A DNA stretch of 64,000 nucleotides from Onthophagus taurus. Lineage: Eukaryota > Arthropoda > Insecta > Coleoptera > Scarabaeidae. The position numbers and the translations under genes are program-made. Each line of letters starts with the position of its first letter. The first letter of the stretch is position 1. Shown in pieces: positions 22,601 to 32,600 of the stretch. The notes below the pieces were generated by a model that was not told the DNA's origin, ran no database searches, and was given only the letters and a program-made list of their open reading frames with translations. The stretch lies in assembly GCF_036711975.1 (NCBI RefSeq), contig NC_091972.1:3043001-3107000 (forward strand), read 5' to 3'.

Positions 22601-25600
22601 ATACAGACGAAATAGATGGCGGAAACAAAAACAAGAAAAATGAATCTAATGATGGAATCTTGAATAATGATAAACCAGAACATTTAAAAAAGGATGCTTC
22701 AAAAGTAGATGTTGCCGAAGAAGTCCAAGAATTAACCAAGGAAATTAATGGAAAAAGTAAAATCAATGAAACAGAAGAAAATAAATCGAAATCTGGTGGA
22801 GAAAACAGAATTGCTGTTACGCCAAATAATAAATCCCATGATATACAGTTGCAAAATGATAATACGCAAAAAATTGAATATATTGAATTAAGAAAGGATA
22901 TTGAATCAAATGATACAGAAAATAAAAATAAAAGTGACAAAAAAGATGAAACGAATTCGATTAAAGCAAACCAGTCTTCTGACAGCAATTTAAATATAAA
23001 TACTGAAGGCTTGGAAAAATTCAATGTTAAAATAGAGGGTAAAGATAAAATATTAAAATCCACGTTGCAGGATCCTGTAACTCTTAAAGAAAACCAAAAC
23101 ATCAAAGAGGTAAGAATAAATTTATTATTAAAATGCTTAAGATGCAGATATTATCCTATTATTTATGTTTATTATATTCCAGAATCAAATAAATACAAAG
23201 AATGCAAGTTTAAATGCAGATAGTAAATCTGAGTCTAACATACGAAATCGCAAAGAAATAACAACCAAACAACCATCAACTCTTGAATCTGTTTCGGAAG
23301 GTGCGTTAATTAGATAGTAAATAATTTGTGTTATTCAATCTGTGAATACATTTTTTTAGATGTTGATATCGGAGAAAATGAGTTAAAATCCAGCAATAAT
23401 AATTCTGAATCGAGCATGGATCATGGAACCACAAATTTATATATGTCAACTTTTAAAGCACCTACTTTTCCAATTTCTAATGGTAATATAACAGATAATT
23501 ACAAAATATATAAATTGGAACATCTTGGATTTGGTAACTGTTTGAATACAAAAAAAAATAGAGTTAGTTTTGAATTTAATTTTTTATTTAGGTGAAGATG
23601 TAGAGGGAAGAAAATCAATAAGTCCTACCGAAGTAAATTGTTCTACTTCAAGATCATTACCTTCATTACCAGAAGAAGACACGCAACCAGGTGAGTAATA
23701 ATAATTAAGAAATGAAATGATGTTTGTATTGTTCTTTTAAAAGGATGTGAGATATCGTCACCTTAATTAGCTATGATTTGGTTCAAAGCTAAAATTGAGG
23801 TTATAGTTGTGTGTAATGTTAAATTAGGTGTTGTCGTAGTCAACCGTGAGCCCTAATTTGCCCTAATTCTAACAAGATAATGTACATTTATATTGTTTTA
23901 AGTAACTTTTGAAGTAAATGTTTGTGTTTTTTTAAATTTATTTACTTTTGTAAAGTGACAACTGTTACGGTTTTGTCTTATTTTCGGAGATGGTGTCCCG
24001 TGCACGAAAAATTCTAGACATGGCTCTTCAAAAGCTCCCAATTTTCGTGGATTCTCAACTACGTAACATTGTGGAATATACTGTAGTTCAAGAACTTCTA
24101 AATCCAATCAACAGAACACAGCAAGGAATTTACAAGATGTGGAGATAGAAGTTAGTGAAGTATACTTCTTATCTAAAGATACGTTGGAAGACGAAAACAT
24201 AGAAGTTACTGAGAAAAATGCCAATGAGGCGTCACAAACTGAAGACACAGATTATCAATCTGCTGTAGTTCAAAGTTGCAAAGAAAAAGATTCGGAGCCT
24301 AACTCATCGGAAGATATTTCTAGGGGTGAAATTGTGAAAAGCAGTGTGATCAAAATACTACTAAAACATCAACAGTCGAAGATCCAGATTATCGACCTAC
24401 TGAAGAATTGAATAGCGAAGAAGAAAATGTGGAAAACGAAGAGCCTTTGCGAAGAAAAAGACTGAAAAGAAGACACGTTAAAAAAGGCAACTGGAAGAGG
24501 GAGCAGAATAAAAGAAGAAGAGAGCTAGGCGACTCGTATAAAGGAAAAAAGATTGTTGATGGGAAATGGGAATACTTCCAAAGCAAAAAATCTACCAAAA
24601 ATAAAGGTTCAGCAAAAAAGTCTACTTTAAAATGTTATTTATTTTCTGAGGAGGATAGAAAATCAGAATTCGATAGTTTTTGGGAATTGAGTTGGAAAGA
24701 AAAGAAACTTTTTGTGCAGCTGAATATGAAATTGGGCGAAACTCAACAACATAGAGATCGAAAAGAAGAGGAGAACTCACAAAGGGTAAATAGCTTTAGT
24801 TACTATTTACGAAAAAAACAATGAACCACTCAAGGTGTGCAAAAGAATGTTTCTTAATTCAATGGGAATAGGAGAATGGACAGCACGTTCCTGGAAACGT
24901 GAAAAGGAAGAAGATGAAAAAAAAGAAGCTGACGAAACTATAGAAATTGAGACAAACCGGAAAAATGAAGACCCAAGTCAAAAGAAAAGGAGAAGATTGG
25001 ATGTTACAAGAATAGATTCCCTTAAATTATTTTTTGAAACTCTGCCAAAGATGGAGTCGCATTACTGCAGATCAGCATCTAAGAAATTATATCTCGAACC
25101 ACAATGACAGTCCAAACAACAGTTGTATGAACTCTACAGTTCTGCTAAGCTCCCAGCCATCCTCTCTGTTGACGTTATTTTTATGTCGGTGGATCTCTAT
25201 GGCTTCTCTTGTCAGTCTTTAGTAGTATCTGTTGTCCCTAGCCAGCACCTTTGTTTGTTCGAAGTCTATTCGGTGCCCCTCTGCATGGCAATGTTCCGCA
25301 ACCGCCGACTGCTGGATCTTCTTCAGCCTTACATCCCTCTCATGCTCCTTGATGCGGCAGTCGACGTTGCGTCCAGTTTGGCCAACATAAACCTTCCCAC
25401 AACTACACGATAGTCGATAGACTCCTGCTCCTTTTAATGGAGTTAGTTTGTCCTTGGCTATCGGGAGTGTGTTCCGAATTTTGCTGACCGTGCCGTACCG
25501 CACTACGATGTCGTTCTTCTTGAGGTGCCTAGCAATTCGTTCCGTTACACCTGAAACATAGGGAAGACAGATAAATCCAAGTGGTTTTGTGCCTACCGTG

Positions 25601-28600
25601 TCTTCTTTCTGCTTTCGCTGCTTGATGGCCTGGTTGATGTCCCTCGAAGTGTATCCATTCTCCTGCAGCACGCCTCGTAGAAAGTGTTGCTCCTTCTTCA
25701 AGTTCCCTCCTTCACATAGTCTCGCTGCTCGTTGAAATAATATACGGATCATGGACCTCTTCTGTTGGGGATGATGATGTGAACATGCCTGTAAATACCT
25801 GTTGATATGGGTCTTCTTTCGGTATACACCAAGTTCTATATCTCCATTTGTCGTCCTGGTGACCAACACATCTAGGAAAGGTAGTTTTTTGGCAGTTTCT
25901 GTTTCCATGGTGAACTTAATCATGGGATGTTGAGAGTTCAAAGAGAACTCTTGGAGCCGTTTTTGACCATGTTGCCATATCACAAACGTGTCATCCACAT
26001 ATCGGAGACATAGTTTTGGTTTCCGCTGGCTCTTCTTCAAAGTGTCCTCTTCGAATAATTCCATGTAGAAATTAGCTATAACTGGCGAAAGTGGAGATCC
26101 CATGGCTGCCCCTTCGAACTGCTCGTAGAATTCTCCTTTCCAGCTGAAATACGTCGACGATAAGCAATACTCCACCAGATCTGGCACGTATTCTGGTAAA
26201 CCCTCCGGAATGAGTTTTCGGCGAAGACCCTCTACAGCATCCTTAACTGGTACCCTAGTAAAAAGGGATTCCACATCGAAACTTACCAACATATCACCAG
26301 CATCCGGCTTTACACCTTTTACCGATTCCACAAAATGTGTAGAATCCCTGACATACGATTCCGTGTTACCTGTAAAGGGAGACAGAATCTTTGCAAGATG
26401 TTTGGCCAGCTGGTATGTTGGGGAGTTGATGGCGCTGACGATAGGGCGGAGGGGTACGTCTGGTTTGTGAATCTTCGGTAGTCCGTAGATTCTTGGTGGT
26501 ACCGGCGCCTGCACAAACAAACCTTTCTGCTGTTCTGCTGGAATTCCTGTGGATTTCATCAGTTCCTTCATTTTCCTTACGATTTTGTCTGTGGGGTCCT
26601 TCTTGATCTTCCTGTAGGTGGCTGGGTCCAGTAGGTTCATCATTTTGTCGTCGTATTCTTTCCTGTCCATAACAACGGTGGCATTCCCCTTGTCTGCTGG
26701 TAACACGACGATTTCTGATTTTTCTTTTATAGATCGGAGTGTCTTCTTTCCACCAACCGTCAAGTTGGATTTTGGTGGTTTTGCTGACTTCAATACTCTC
26801 GCAACTTCTTGTCGGATCTCTTCGGCTTTCAGTGCGGGCATCCCTCGAACAGCTGCTTCCACTTCGCAGATGATTTCCTCCTTTGGGACCTTCTTCGGGG
26901 CGATTGCGTAGTTCAATCCTTTGGCGAGCACAGAGGTTTCGTCTTTCGTTAGTGGGACATTCGATGTAGCACGGAAAACCCGAAAGTTTCTAGTGTTAGT
27001 TCTAGTTTTAGTTCTAATTTTAGTTTACTTGTCACATGTTCAAAAAGCTCGTAAACGACTAGAACCATATCAAGTAAAATATTTAGAGTACAGTTTTTTC
27101 TGAAATTTTAGCAGCATGCAGTCTATACCTTCTATTAGGCCAGGAAAAGATCAGGAGATCTTACTGCAACTGACTTGCGTGAACTACGTTATAACCCAAA
27201 TGGTACACTTGAATTTAAGCTTCGACACACTGAGGACTGGCAGCCTCTCCCAATTAGAGCTAACAAAAAGGTCTATCAAGTCTATCAACTCTATCAAGAA
27301 AAATTGAAAATTAACCAAGAAAAGTTTCAACATCTCCAGGCATTAAAAACCACATGCTGTCTGATTACCACACATTCTATGATAACTTACAGCATCATTA
27401 AAATTTTGTTTTTCAGAGTGAAATTAATGCAAGTTCTAAGAAATATATATTTTTTTAAATATTTTTTTGAAGTACCTTTCTGTTTAATTTCAAATAAGTA
27501 AACACTGATCATCAACAAAACTATTTCGTCATCATTTCTAATGATGTTATGACCTCGTAACTCCAGATACTTTGGGATTTAATGGAAAAACCTCGTAACT
27601 CCATTGTAACACCTAAGTATTGTATGGATCTTTAAAAATATTGATATAACTGATAAACTAGCTACTTACAGTTATACATATGAATAGAGACTGTCCTTGT
27701 TGAAAAAACTGTAAAGATAGATAAATTTATTTGTTTCCTACAAATTTTGTCATTTGGGAGTTATGAGGTTTGCTAATTAGGGTGACGTTATATCTTTTTT
27801 TCTAATAATTTAATTTTCGTTTAATTTATTTTGAAGACGATGTAATAAAAGAAACAGATTCAGTATCAGAGTCAAAGTCGGAGCCTTTTTATTTACATCG
27901 TCAGGGTGATTCACCAAAACTGATAGCTTCGAGCGACCAAGAAAAAGCTTTTTCAAAAGCTTTCCAAAAAACGAATGGTATAAAATATGATTCAGTCCCA
28001 ATTAGAGGAAACTTGGGAAGTTCTGGGTCATCGACCGAAGAGCTAAATTGTGAATCAAATATTGATTCGAGACATAATAAACCATCATCACCTCATCCAT
28101 CAGTTCAATGCAACATCTCTGTGGTTGATGGTTCTTCACCTACATCCGCTCTCCCTTTGGCATTGGAAATGAGCCAATCAGCAGGTCGAGTATTTGTAAT
28201 CATAGTAAGTAAAATTCACATTCCATCTCACTCGCACCGCCTACAACCGCTTTCTTCCTACTGGATACTAATTTTTATTTCAATCAAGGGCACGTGTCTA
28301 TTTCGAACCGAGTACCCTTACGAAATCGAACGCCATTGAATAATTTAGTAACTCGGTGCTATTTTCGTGCGAAGCCCACACAAACCGCCGTCACGCAGTT
28401 TCGATTTTTTACTCAAATCGATATTCATTTCTTTTTTGTGTCATCCTTTCTTTTTTTTTCCGTTGTAATCATCAAGTTTTTGACGCCTGGCACTGTTTAG
28501 TTTGCGCGGCAAATGACGAGTAAGTACGAAGGCGAATGTTTCGTGTTCAGCAGGTGCTGCGTTCGTGACGGAAACGACTTTATCTGGCGCGCAAGCGCAA

Positions 28601-30176
28601 AATTGTGCTTCAGCCCGAGATCAAGCGGATATCGATCAAAACGAACATCAGCAGCGCGCTGAATCGGTCGTCGTCATGGATACGGTCAAACGCAACAATT
28701 CCTCCATCATTAAGAAGACACCGGAACAGCAGGCTGCGACAAAGATTCAGGCGAGCTTCAGGGGATACCAAGTCAGGAAGAAATTGAAGAATAAGGTAAG
28801 TTTAAATTTTTTTTAGAAATGAATTATTTTATTTGAATTGAAGCTGTATTGTTTAGATCGTTAGACGCTGTTCTATATATGGGGCTTCTATGGCCATCTG
28901 GTTCAGTACAGAAATAGTTATCTTTTCGTTTTGTTGGTATTCTTGAGTAATTTAATTCCTATTAACATTAAATTAAGATAATTAAAAAAATTATTCCCAA
29001 TTAAGTAATTTTGTTATAACAGGATAATTAAAAAAATTGTTCGTTTACAAATTAAGATCTTAAAACGACATCTTTTTGGCTTAAATGCGAGAAATTTCGA
29101 CATAATTCGTTTCGTTTATTTTTACCTGCACTTAAATCTAAATATTAGTGTGCAACTTGGTTGGATCTAAATGGATTGGATTCCAAATGTCTAGTTAAAA
29201 TGATTCGATGACGTTTTTACCGATTTGTTCTGGAATTCCAAACGTATAGGTTTTCGCGAATTCGAAAAAAATCTCAAAAACCACAAAGCGTTGACAGCCG
29301 AAACGGACGAACATCGCCGAATTTGCGTAAGCGGGAACGCTCCTGTACACTAAAAATACTGATTCTAATATTAGGATTTAATTTTGTTTGACGTGCTCGC
29401 GAATTTATCGTATTTTGCACATAATTACAAAATAACAATTAAAGAAATCATTAAAATCGTTCCTGAAGAATTGAATTGAATGAAAAATTCCAAAATTAAT
29501 TACGAAAGATCATAACAAGTTAAAAGAAATTAATTATTTTTTGAGATAACAATTATAATAAAGGTTCTAAAATTTGTAACGCATCCAAGATTTATAAAGG
29601 TAATAAACTCTTTTATTTCGCAATAAAACTTGTATCTTTATTGTTCAAAAAAAAAAAATTAAGGGAGTATAAACAATTCCAAATTCAGTCAGAATATAAA
29701 TAAACAGTTTTTAATTGCTCTCTTTTAGTTTTTAACATTGAAAAATTGAACAATGATTATTGTTGAATTGAAATGGTTAAAGGAAGTAAAATGGTGAGGT
29801 CGAGTACGATTGAATGTGGGTCGTCCTTGATTGAATTAATTTAACGAGATCATTTTGTCATCCACACAGTAGTGCAATGTGTCACGTGTTCTAAATTTCC
29901 TTTATAACGTTTCTTTGTGGTTTAGTTTCGCGTGCATCGTGTCGGAGAAACATTGATATAAAACCTTCTTGCTTTTAGACTATTTCGCCTAAATCAAACG
30001 GGATAAAAAGAATTTGTCGACGTAAAAGTTCTGGAAGAATGGATCCGAATAAAAACTCGAATAAGAAACCAACCGATCTTGAACAACAATCTGCCACTAA
30101 AATCCAAGCGGGCGTTCGAGGGTTTTTGGTAAGAAGAAGGCAAAAGAAGAACAAATCTGTTCCGGAATCCCCATAA
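16626..30176 (+). CDS. igl: RIIa-domain and IQ-motif calmodulin-binding protein, igloo/neuromodulin-like
   Basis: Exons 16626-16800, 16850-23109, 23183-23300, 23360-23533, 23592-23690, 27837-28208, 28551-28795 and 29979-30176 splice in phase to about 2,546 residues. Residues ~12-58 (VPLGLEELMETLTKEV...DIYTFASEYFSRLL) form an RIIa-type dimerisation/docking domain as in PKA regulatory subunits and CABYR. IQ motifs, the calmodulin sites, lie near residues 212, 276 and 310 (AAILIQSLIRSFITRRRLRK; AATKIQSVWRGHKIRK; AAIVIQALFRGYLSRK). Two more lie at the C-terminus (~2457 AATKIQASFRGYQVRKKLK; ~2516 SATKIQAGVRGFLVRRR), very like neuromodulin and Drosophila igloo; the symbol rests on that and on the RIIa domain. 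The middle is disordered, acidic and repetitive. The end of exon 6 is uncertain: GTAAGT at 28205 is the stronger donor, but only the donor at 28209 (GTAAAA) keeps phase with exon 7. An internal start at 28676 could give a short C-terminal isoform. Confidence 0.7.
16709..18510 (+). other. Parent segment of the captured copy
   Basis: This part of the RIIa/IQ gene (end of exon 1, intron 1, start of exon 2) is the source of the inverted copy at 6497-8256. Breakpoints fall inside exons and are not at any repeat visible here. No TIR flanks the parent, so the direction of transfer is from gene to element. Confidence 0.85.
20168..22200 (+). repeat. Coding tandem repeat, 183-bp (61-residue) units
   Basis: About 11-12 in-frame units begin at TPAQDSNDGE-like motifs (20168, 20351, 20528, 20711, 20894, 21077, 21260, 21443, 21626, 21809, 21992, 22175). 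Spacing is 183 bp except one 177-bp unit. Each reads KTPAQD.NDG, SNKSTHDV, NNDVIQ.SNTEKA.EV and KSQKGDELKLEK in order. Units starting 20711, 20894 and 21077 are almost identical, and 21443-21808 repeats as a two-unit block in 21809-22170. More diverged units extend back to about 19930. The repeats encode a hydrophilic, probably unstructured stretch at residues ~1165-1840. Confidence 0.92.
25150..27030 (-). mobile_element. Penelope-like retroelement, 5'-truncated, nested in the DNA transposon
   Basis: The coding part is at 26931-25219. Its upstream edge reads GAAACTTTCGGGTTTTCCGTGC next to CTAACACTAG (26975-27000 on the minus strand). The same junction occurs at 63005-63040 in a longer form, which shows that the leader here is mostly deleted. 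The low end lies near 25150, where transposase coding (QSKQQLYELY) stops. The exact end and any target duplication were not resolved. Confidence 0.75.
25219..26931 (-). CDS. Penelope-like reverse transcriptase with GIY-YIG endonuclease
   Basis: 570 codons open. RT motifs include VPPRIYGLPKIHKP, SFDVESLFTRVPV, GAAMGSPLSPVIANFYME and the catalytic YVDD near residue 310. At the C-terminus (about residues 497-560) is a GIY-YIG nuclease: GAGVYRLSCSCGKVYVGQTG followed by R and a conserved KEH. That arrangement defines EN-containing Penelope elements. The first residues (MLAKGLNYAIAPKKVP) lie inside the N-terminal RT region, so the true start of the family protein is probably missing. The frame has no internal stops over the RT and nuclease, so the copy is young. 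Confidence 0.92.
   Translation of the reverse strand: MLAKGLNYAIAPKKVPKEEIICEVEAAVRGMPALKAEEIRQEVARVLKSAKPPKSNLTVGGKKTLRSIKEKSEIVVLPADKGNATVVMDRKEYDDKMMNLLDPATYRKIKKDPTDKIVRKMKELMKSTGIPAEQQKGLFVQAPVPPRIYGLPKIHKPDVPLRPIVSAINSPTYQLAKHLAKILSPFTGNTESYVRDSTHFVESVKGVKPDAGDMLVSFDVESLFTRVPVKDAVEGLRRKLIPEGLPEYVPDLVEYCLSSTYFSWKGEFYEQFEGAAMGSPLSPVIANFYMELFEEDTLKKSQRKPKLCLRYVDDTFVIWQHGQKRLQEFSLNSQHPMIKFTMETETAKKLPFLDVLVTRTTNGDIELGVYRKKTHINRYLQACSHHHPQQKRSMIRILFQRAARLCEGGNLKKEQHFLRGVLQENGYTSRDINQAIKQRKQKEDTVGTKPLGFICLPYVSGVTERIARHLKKNDIVVRYGTVSKIRNTLPIAKDKLTPLKGAGVYRLSCSCGKVYVGQTGRNVDCRIKEHERDVRLKKIQQSAVAEHCHAEGHRIDFEQTKVLARDNRYY
28209..28550 (+). other. Intron 6 and possible alternative promoter of the IQ gene
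   Basis: 342 bp, CpG-richer than neighbouring introns, with pyrimidine tracts (28430-28460) and two CAG acceptors in tandem at 28548-28553. An ATG at 28514 lies 37 bp before the exon but reads into a stop in another frame. No TATA box was seen. Confidence 0.35.
28796..29978 (+). other. Intron 7 of the IQ gene
   Basis: 1,183 bp of AT-rich sequence bounded by AAG|GTAAGT and CTTTTAG|ACT. No open frame or transposon signature was recognised. Confidence 0.6.
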
Positions 30177-30186
30177 ATAACATAAA

Positions 30187-30192
30187 AATAAA
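30187..30192 (+). terminator. Candidate poly(A) signal of the IQ gene
   Basis: AATAAA 10 bp after the TAA stop (30174-30176), in an A-rich tract with further variants to 30215. 30193-30770 contains no gene. Confidence 0.5.
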
Positions 30193-30769
30193 TTATAAAA
30201 ATAAAAAAAGTTAAAAAAATATTTTATAAAAGATGGCAGGAATTAATTGTTATTATAACCATTTATTTTTTAATTCGTCTCTAGTCTCAAAACTTTATAA
30301 AAATCCATATTTTAATCTTCTTAGAACGGTATTAATAATTAATACAATTAAATTGGTATTAAGGTAATTTACTTATTGTTAGAGATATTCTTACCAAGCT
30401 ATTTATAATTCATAAATTTTAAAGTTAGCATGTATCGTTAGCTCGTTTATAAATGTGGCTTATAATAAAGTGTTTTTCTGAGTACATTAAAGTTTATGTA
30501 GTTTACTTATTTCGACATCCACGTGTAAGTAAATGTAAAAAACAATGCGTTTTAATTTCACACTTTAAACCTCATGTCAACAACTTGATCATTAAACGTG
30601 ACAAATCTTTTACGTATTACAGTTCCATAAAAAATTTTTAAATAGAGTTAAAAACCTTTTTGTCATTACAATGAATATTCAAAAATATACAAAACAATTT
30701 ACATGTTTGAATTTTTAAAATGCTAAAGAAGATTTTCTGAGTTAATTATAATGAAATAAGATGGGATAC

Positions 30770-32600
30770 ATAACGAAGCATGGTTGGAAGCATCAAGGGT
30801 GGTGCGAGTGAAGTTGTTGGAGGGGATGAATATCGTATGGAGAGGGGGTGGGATTCCGGAGGGATGGAAAGTGGGGGTAATTTGCCCAGTATATAAAAAG
30901 GGTAATAAGGGAAGTGTAGAGAGCTACAGGGGAATTAACCTACTAGACTCGGCATACAAGGTATACACGAAGATACTGCTGGGAAGATTGGAGGAGGAGA
31001 TGGAGTTGGGGGGAATTTTGCCGGATGGGCAGGCAGGCTTTCGGAAGGGAAGGGGAGCAATCGACAACGTGTATGTGTTGAAGCATTTGGCAGATAGAGA
31101 GCTGGATAAGAAGGGAGGGAAATTGTACGCCCTGTTTATAGATTTGAAGGCGGCTTTTGATAAGGTGGATAGGGGGAAGTTATGGGAGGAGATGGGGAGG
31201 AGGGGGATAACGGAACACCTAATTCCGAGAGTGAAGGAAATATACATGGAGACGATGGCTAGGATAAAAGTGGGAGATAAGCTGAGCGACGTGTTCTGGA
31301 CGACGAAGGGACTGAGGCAGGGATGTCCGCTGAGTCCAAGTCTGTTTACACTGTATACGGCGGACCTGGAGGAAAGATTGGGGAAGGGGCAGATGGGAGG
31401 ATTGGTGGTGGGAGGTAGAAAGGTGCATATGTTAGCATACGCGGACGACATCGTGGTCATGGCGAGAGAAGTGGTGGAGATGAAGGAGATGATAAAGACA
31501 TTGGAAAGATATTTTAGGGGGAAGGGGCTGGAAGTAAATGTGGGGAAGACAAGGATGATGAAGTTTTGTAAGGGTGGGAGAAAAAAAACAGAAAACTGGA
31601 GATGGGAGGGAAAGGAGATCGAGGAGGTTAGGGAGTATATTTACTTGGGGTATGTGTTTAGGGAGGATAACAGGGAGGGGTCGCATGTGATAGCTATGGC
31701 AAAAAAGGCGAATAAGGTGATGGGACAAGTATGGGGTTGGGGGAAGAGAGTCTTTGGAAGGAATGTGGCAGCGAGGAAGATTATGTTTGAAGGTCTGGTT
31801 AGCAGTGTGATGATGTATGGAGCAGAGGTATGGGGATGGAGAGAGCAGGCAATGCTGGAGGACGTGCAAGCTAGATACTGGAGATGGGTGCTTGGGGTGG
31901 CGAGAGAAACACCGGGGTATATAGTGAGGGAAGAGGTAAAGGTGGATAAGGTCAGGGTGGAGGCGGGCAGGAGGGCAGTGACATATGAAGAAAGAATAGA
32001 AGGGAGGCCAAGCTGCGGGATCCTGGGGGAGTGTTGGAGGGAAATTAGAGAGGGAAAGGTCAGATATGGGAAAGGACACAGAGACAACTATTATAGACGA
32101 GCGGGCTACTCGGTAACGGAGATAAATAGTAGACGAAGGGAGATGTGGAGGGAGTTGAGAGACAGGGACCGAGATGTGCAGAGACAGGAAAGAAGGACAC
32201 AAATAAAAGAGGGAAGGTATAACGAAAGATACAGGGACATAATTACGGAGGGGCTGCCTAGATACTTGTTATTGGAAAGAGATGAGGAAGGGAAAAAGTT
32301 GGTGGCTAGGTTCCGTTGTGGAAACGAGGAGAGAGCCAACAAATACTGGATGGCCGATGAGGAGAGGTGGTGTAGGCTGTGCAGGGAGGAATGGGAAACG
32401 TTAGAACACATGCTGAATGGGTGCAGTGAGTTGAGGGAGGAGGAGATGGACCGAAGGCAGATCTTAGGAGAGGGGGGAGAGGGGAAACGATGGATGAGAA
32501 TGGTGATGGGGGTGAGGAGACAAAGGGATGATTGGGCCGAGGAGACGAGGGCGTGGAAATGGAGGAAGAGGGTAGAGAGTGAAAGTAATATTTGAATAAT
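30770..32600 (+). mobile_element. 5'-truncated LINE fragment, strongly purine-rich coding strand
   Basis: The segment contrasts sharply with its AT-rich surroundings: the plus strand is dominated by G and A. It contains one long RT frame and stops just after the stop codon at 32595, with AATAAA-like 3' sequence (32630). No tail repeat or target duplication was identified. Confidence 0.7.
30784..32595 (+). CDS. Non-LTR retrotransposon reverse transcriptase (partial)
   Basis: 603 codons open without a break. RT motifs are GWKVGVICPVYKKGNKG, GINLLDSAYKVYTKIL, ALFIDLKAAFDKV, GLRQGCPLSPSLFTLY and the catalytic YADD near residue 217. After the RT comes a thumb region (MMYGAEVWGW) and a C-terminal zinc-knuckle-like CRLCREEWETLEHMLNGC. 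No upstream endonuclease or ORF1 is present, so it is 5'-truncated. The clade is not certain. The frame runs for 1.8 kb with no stop, so the insertion is recent or its strong purine bias simply lacks stop codons. Confidence 0.85.
   Translation: MEASRVVRVKLLEGMNIVWRGGGIPEGWKVGVICPVYKKGNKGSVESYRGINLLDSAYKVYTKILLGRLEEEMELGGILPDGQAGFRKGRGAIDNVYVLKHLADRELDKKGGKLYALFIDLKAAFDKVDRGKLWEEMGRRGITEHLIPRVKEIYMETMARIKVGDKLSDVFWTTKGLRQGCPLSPSLFTLYTADLEERLGKGQMGGLVVGGRKVHMLAYADDIVVMAREVVEMKEMIKTLERYFRGKGLEVNVGKTRMMKFCKGGRKKTENWRWEGKEIEEVREYIYLGYVFREDNREGSHVIAMAKKANKVMGQVWGWGKRVFGRNVAARKIMFEGLVSSVMMYGAEVWGWREQAMLEDVQARYWRWVLGVARETPGYIVREEVKVDKVRVEAGRRAVTYEERIEGRPSCGILGECWREIREGKVRYGKGHRDNYYRRAGYSVTEINSRRREMWRELRDRDRDVQRQERRTQIKEGRYNERYRDIITEGLPRYLLLERDEEGKKLVARFRCGNEERANKYWMADEERWCRLCREEWETLEHMLNGCSELREEEMDRRQILGEGGEGKRWMRMVMGVRRQRDDWAEETRAWKWRKRVESESNI

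Larger units (their letters stand above)
24139..27400 (+). pseudogene. Transposase-like protein interrupted by a Penelope element
   Basis: 24139-25140 gives the N-terminal part in shifted frames: an acidic leader, KRRRELGDSYKGKK, CYLFSEEDRKSEFDSFWEL, VCKRMFLNSMGI and ESHYCRSASKKLYLEPQ, then a stop where a Trp is expected, and QSKQQLYELYS. The C-terminal part resumes at about 27113 (SIRPGKDQ, LRELRYNPNGTLEFKLRH, QHLQALK, then SDYHTFYDNL in another frame). The order of motifs matches a transposon protein common in arthropod genomes that I cannot name with certainty. The central 200-300 residues are missing and the Penelope element occupies that place. Confidence 0.6.
23757..27786 (+). mobile_element. 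DNA transposon filling intron 5 of the IQ gene
   Basis: CGTCACCTTAATTAGC at 23757-23772 and GCTAATTAGGGTGACG at 27771-27786 are inverted repeats matching at 15 of 16 positions. They enclose a broken transposase on the plus strand. Only about 66 bp and 50 bp of intron lie outside them, so the intron was probably ~117 bp before insertion. Possible short target duplication (ATAT-like) is unclear. The family may be Sola-like, judged only from protein motifs. Confidence 0.6.

Noticed and set aside
22533-23105. 190-codon minus-strand frame rich in Phe/Ser/Leu
   Set aside because: Antisense of the disordered Lys/Glu/Asn/Ser region of the IQ gene exon 2.
28514-28550. Mini-exon ATG ACG A followed by a 36-bp intron before exon 7
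   Set aside because: The phase would fit, but a ~36-bp intron is below the usual minimum; kept only as a curiosity.
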